Assembly (NCBI GenBank): GCA_002794775.1
Contig: NBAY01000047.1
Location: forward strand, 62,001-126,000
From: Porodaedalea pini
Taxonomy: Eukaryota > Basidiomycota > Agaricomycetes > Hymenochaetales > Hymenochaetaceae
Length of the DNA: 64,000 bases
Direction: 5' to 3'
The notes below the pieces were generated by a model. That model saw only the letters and a program-made list of their open reading frames with translations. It was not told the origin of the DNA and did no database searches. A program made the position numbers and the translations under genes. How positions within the stretch are numbered: the first letter of the stretch is position 1; every line of letters begins with the position of its first letter. This document shows positions 60,176-64,000 of the stretch, in pieces.

Positions 60176-61060
60176 GGTCGCAGGTGAGAAATGTGCCTCT
60201 CCGGGAGTGTCGGCATGGCTAGCATCGGCTGCAACACCAGGTAAAAGACGGATATTGTACAAGCTGAGGGATGGTACAAACAGGTCAAGCCTCAAAAGCA
60301 GTGATAGCCTCCGCTGGCACCAAGCACAGCGACCTCCGTCTGGTGCACCGCTGATGAAGAGAAGAGGCAGGCGTTGCTGGTGAGCACGTGGGTTGCTTGA
60401 GTGGCCTCCACAGGAGCCGATTCGGTTCGCATTCAAATGCGTTCAAACTGAGTTCAAAAGTTTTTGAAGCGGCCGAACCGTGAACTGAACTTCCAGTTCG
60501 GTTCAGGTTCGAACCGGGTTCAGTGTGGATCTGAACCGAACTTTAACTCTAAGCACACTCGGTCGCGTCATTATTACGACTACGCGTTAGTCCGACTGTC
60601 TCGTCCCGCCCGTCGTCTACCATGACGTCCATTATCGACATCCAGAATGCTATAGAGGCTCTCATGTCCGTCGCAATATGCGGAAAAATGATCCGGACCG
60701 TGTACAAGGCGATCGACCACAGTGATTATCAAGATCCTGGCAACTTCAGACCTCAATTTGTACGTGACTTTAACTATTCCTGCATCATCCTGACATTGAC
60801 ACCTTCTAACAAATTTATTCCAGAAGCCGACGTAACAGTGGGACAAAGAAAAACCAAAACGAAACCAAACAGTTGAACGAAACAAAGCCAAAACAATACA
60901 TATTTCTTAATTATCAGAAGTCCGAAGAAGGCCTGATAAATATTGTCCGTAGAGCGAGAGAAAGAAAAGAGAGGCGGTTGGTAGGATCGGTAGAAAGAGA
61001 GGAATGGCTTAAGGTAAAGTCTTGATATGGGTACATGTGTACTTAGAACACTTCAGGAGA
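60176..61060. other. Region between kinase relic and laccase C
   Basis: Contains a cluster of GAACCG/CGGTTC words (60413-60545) and a small plus-strand ORF from ATG 60622. From 60818 on it is the laccase C 3' flank, which has a counterpart at 28480-28740. Confidence 0.5.
60622..60876 (+). CDS. Small hypothetical ORF
   Basis: 84 codons starting MTSIIDIQNAIEALMSVAIC. The first about 30 codons resemble the start of the left arm of the inverted repeat at 58556. An intron from GTACGTGAC (about 60761) to TTCCAG (about 60824) is possible; it would give a protein of about 50 residues ending at TAA. The matching end also exists near laccase B at 28493. No domain recognised; it may be a piece of a repeated gene. 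Confidence 0.3.
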   Translation: MTSIIDIQNAIEALMSVAICGKMIRTVYKAIDHSDYQDPGNFRPQFVRDFNYSCIILTLTPSNKFIPEADVTVGQRKTKTKPNS

Positions 61061-63604
61061 TCAATTGACGCCGGTGTCAGGGTTGTTGTTATTGTAGTCA
61101 GGGCAGAGGTTGTTCCACGCATCTAAGCAAAAGTTATAAGTAGGCAAACATAAAATATACGCGCAGGGTACACTAACCATTGACAGGGTTCTGGGAAGCG
61201 ATATCGCCAATGTCCTCAGCGAATACAACAGCCAAGCCACTGTTGGTTGATGGGTCTTTAATTGATATATTCCTGCGACAGATACAAAGACTTACGCCTC
61301 CAAGTGCCAGTCAATATGGCAATGCATGAACCAAGGGCCCGCGTTATTTGTGGTAAAACGGATTGTGACATTATCGGTTGATGCACCACCAATGCTAACT
61401 GTGTCGCGGCGAACCGGGTTGGCGTAGTTGTAATCGGTGGTTCCAGCGACGCGCACAACGTCGAAGTTATGACCGTGAAGATGAATAGGATGCTGATAAT
61501 ATTATAAGAACTTGAAGTTCTCAGTGAAAGTTACGGTATATCGCTCACCGGGAAACCGCCAGGCAGTGAGATTTCGATGGTGCTGTTTGCCGGGAGTGAG
61601 TATATTGATCCAGATGGAAGCAAATTGGCCGCATTCGTCGTTCCGCTGAGGATCTGAAGGAGGACAGGCACACTCGGGCTTACGTAACTCACACCATTCA
61701 CCAAATGCTCCCCGGAAGTGAGGTTCTACGGTCATACCGCACACATTAGATTGCAGGATACAGTCGCAAGAAAAGAAAACGTACGATACCGATAGGCAGG
61801 TTCAGCGCAAGGTCGACACCTCCAACCACTGGACTTCCGGGCTAAATTACCGTTGCGTAAGCTCAAACCTTCACATGGCTCGACGTCGATGCAACTCACA
61901 GCTCCTGGGTTAACGAGCGGATGGAGGTCCGCCTCATTGAGTGTGGATCCCTCTGTGTTTTGAATGGACGTCGGATCGGCATTGCTGGCACCAGCATAGC
62001 GCAGAATGGCCGAGTTAGTACCGTTAGTGAAGCCAGTTGTACCAACTGAAGGGTCGGCTCGGATCCCTGAGCAATCACATTCCATTAGTAAGGCAGATGC
62101 CGAAGTCTAATGTTTACACTTGCAGTAGTTATCAACCGTCTGGTTAGCGGTGACGACGACAGAGTATCGCTGCGCGGGGAAGATGACAAGCTGAGAGACT
62201 GAAGAGAAAAGACATGAGTCTCGATGTGGAAGAATGCCTTGAGGATACTTACCGTCGACAGGATCAGTCTCGACACCGTCAGCCTCAATCACAGTCATGT
62301 TGTGTCCGTCGATAGAGAAGGTATACCTTGAAGGTATCAGTTAATTCCAGGCTACATTAAAGAGAGATGCCGTTGCTCACGATGGGAAACAGCTTGCGCT
62401 GACGATACGGAACCGATAGCTGACGATAGACAGATAAGTATGCAGGGAAATGATGGTGCCCTCCTCGCTCGACTCACCGCTGCCCCTGAGTGACATTCAC
62501 GACGGCAAGAGGTCCCGTTCCGTCTCCGTTAGCATTCCTTCCAAGACCATTGATGGTCGTCGTATCGGGTGTCCTGTTTTTTCAGTCTTATTAGTACCTT
62601 CCATTCGACAGTATATGTGAGTGACTTACGGGTCCACGTCCCCCTACAGATGCGCAGTGATGATTACATTGAGTACTGGCCTTGAATTCTTTAAACTCAG
62701 AAAATTCCATACCGTATTAGGGAACAAGCTCGGAGCGACATGCTGATACCAGTCCCCAAGGGTGATGACAGTGGTTGCATCGTCCACATCGTAGAGAGAT
62801 GCTTGGGGATCGTTTGGATCGTAGAGAACCAGAGGACCTCTAAAAAAAAGCAAAATCACACGGTCAGTACATCACGTAAGCAGATCGTGGGAAACTATTG
62901 CCTTAAACCATCACAGTACTGTGTACTATCGTGAGAATGATACCAATATGTTCCCGATTGTCCAGGGACGCTGAAGTTGTACCTAACGGGGATTGAGCAG
63001 CGTCAAGCACTCGAACTCGGCACAGAATAGAATTAACTCTTACAGGAACGAATTCCCTGGAATTATGGGGCATTGGCTGACAAAACTTGGCCCATCCTGA
63101 CAACAGTAAAAAAACAAATAGATAATACAAATGAAAAATATTTACCATCTCAGTAGTTCCGGCCTGGAACAATCCTTTAATGGATCAAGGGTGTTAGTTC
63201 GTTGAACAGGGATAAGGGACTGGAACGTACCATGCCAATGCTGTGAAGAAAACCATAAGCGTCAAGGTCCTACTTCAGACGCTTCGGAAGACTCACAATA
63301 GAAGTAGCACGACGCATGGAAGTGTCAGTGAGACTGTCGGTCACGTTGATTTGCAAGTTGTCCCCAATGTTTGCAGAGATAAGAGGGCCGGGGAACGTGC
63401 CGTTAGCGACGACAGTTCTGGAGTTTGCTCGCAGTCAGCACAACAGAGAGCGCCTGACGATGCGTAAGTTCACTTACGACCGAGTCACTCCGTCGGAGCA
63501 AGATTCTGATTGCTGATAGTCAACGCCGTCGACACGATGGCGGCGTGAGCCAGGCGTGTCAGAGACAGAGAGAGGATGGAAGAAAGTAGAGCAGCCTTGA
63601 ACAT
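61061..63604 (-). CDS. Laccase C (multicopper oxidase), one apparent 1-bp deletion
   Basis: Secreted laccase with about 17 introns. ATG at 63604 starts a signal peptide ([20 protein letters not shown]). Copper motifs: IHWHG (about 63230), [15 protein letters not shown] (about 62910-62950), [11 protein letters not shown] (about 61475) and [15 protein letters not shown] (about 61300). The residue ten after the T1 Cys is Leu. C-terminus [16 protein letters not shown], stop 61061-61063. In exon 1, after NLAP, one base is missing at 63495-63496 (the expected codon for Asp reads ACG), giving an early TGA; again a C run is one short. The rest is open. Two introns use GC donors (after GLR and within NY-W). 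Confidence 0.88.
61782..62921. repeat. 1.14-kb direct repeat, copy 2
   Basis: Partner of 28997-30135. It covers the central exons of laccase C. Confidence 0.9.
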
Positions 63605-64000
63605 TGCGAGTGAAGCTGAGAGTAGCGGAGGTCAGTTCAATGAAGGGATTGCGGTCGCTGGACTGCTGAAGAGAAGGCTCTCCACGCTCTCCTTTTTATA
63701 CGTTTCAAAACCAAAATTCCAGAAAATCATTCAGAGCGGCGGGCAGCGTCTGAGCAAGAGTTTGAAGAAAGTCGCGCGACGGAACGCACTCTCGATCTGT
63801 AAATGTCGGCTCCGTTCATACATGGGCAGTGAGTACCGTAAGTGAGACTACAGCATAGCCATTCCAGGCTAAGTGTGCTGGCCGACAAGAAATCGCAGAA
63901 AATGGCGCCTGTATCGGTAAACCTGAGAAAGCACCGAGAAGCCAAGATCCATATAAAACACGCGGCGCGCAAGCGCCGAGATAAGGCACGCGAGATCGGC
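63605..64000. other. Upstream region of laccase C
   Basis: Holds the laccase C promoter. A TATATAAAAC-like word in plus orientation near 63951 could serve a gene beyond the window. The last bases are rich in GCGC. Confidence 0.4.
63691..63700 (-). promoter_or_regulatory. TATA box of laccase C
   Basis: TATAAAAAGG on the minus strand, 87-96 bp before the ATG, a fitting distance for a fungal core promoter. Confidence 0.6.

Noticed and set aside
60506..60515. GGTTCGAACC as a tRNA B-box
   Set aside because: No A-box at the right distance and no cloverleaf; it is part of the GAACCG word cluster.

Overview
This window comes from a filamentous basidiomycete, most likely a wood- or litter-decaying Agaricomycete. 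The evidence is the very intron-dense genes (50-60 bp introns, several with GC-AG borders), three laccase loci, a fungal squalene epoxidase, a Tad/Deceiver-type LINE and chromodomain Ty3/Gypsy elements. Gene models were spliced by eye from the sequence, so exon borders are approximate unless a position is given.

Layout. 0.3-3.3 kb (-): a dynamin-family GTPase with one in-frame TAG. 4.5-10.8 kb (+): a full-length but decayed non-LTR retrotransposon with an exact 11-bp target-site duplication, inserted about 110 bp upstream of squalene epoxidase. 10.9-12.9 kb (+): squalene epoxidase (ERG1), six exons, intact. 13.6-16.8 kb (-): laccase A, about 24 introns, one single-base gap. 16.8-22.9 kb: no gene recognised. 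22.9-26.8 kb (-): two adjacent paralogues sharing an unfamiliar zinc-finger-like motif. 27.1-28.0 kb (-): dolichyldiphosphatase. 28.7-30.1 kb (-): laccase B, a truncated relic.

30.1-59.4 kb is a repeat island. Its old parts are almost free of CpG and carry short tandem repeats, a foldback, LTR debris and an unrecognised decayed ORF cluster. Three copies of one chromodomain Gypsy family sit in it: Gypsy-1 (-, 32.6-45.1 kb) is split by Gypsy-2 (+, 35.9-42.1 kb), and Gypsy-3 (+, 45.3-51.6 kb) lies just outside. All three have paired LTRs and 5-bp target duplications. A solo LTR with its own target duplication lies at 56.7-57.1 kb, and a 0.3-kb-arm inverted repeat at 58.6-59.3 kb. 59.5-60.2 kb (-) is a relic of a LAMMER-type kinase. 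61.1-63.6 kb (-) is laccase C, complete apart from one missing base.

Two themes link the window. First, decay by C-to-T change: nearly all stops in the transposons are TGA, and at several sites a sister copy still has CGA, as expected from loss of methylated CpG. Second, a 1.14-kb nearly identical direct repeat, laccase B against laccase C, brackets the whole repeat island 32.8 kb apart. This suggests a former laccase pair separated by transposon build-up and later homogenised or duplicated.
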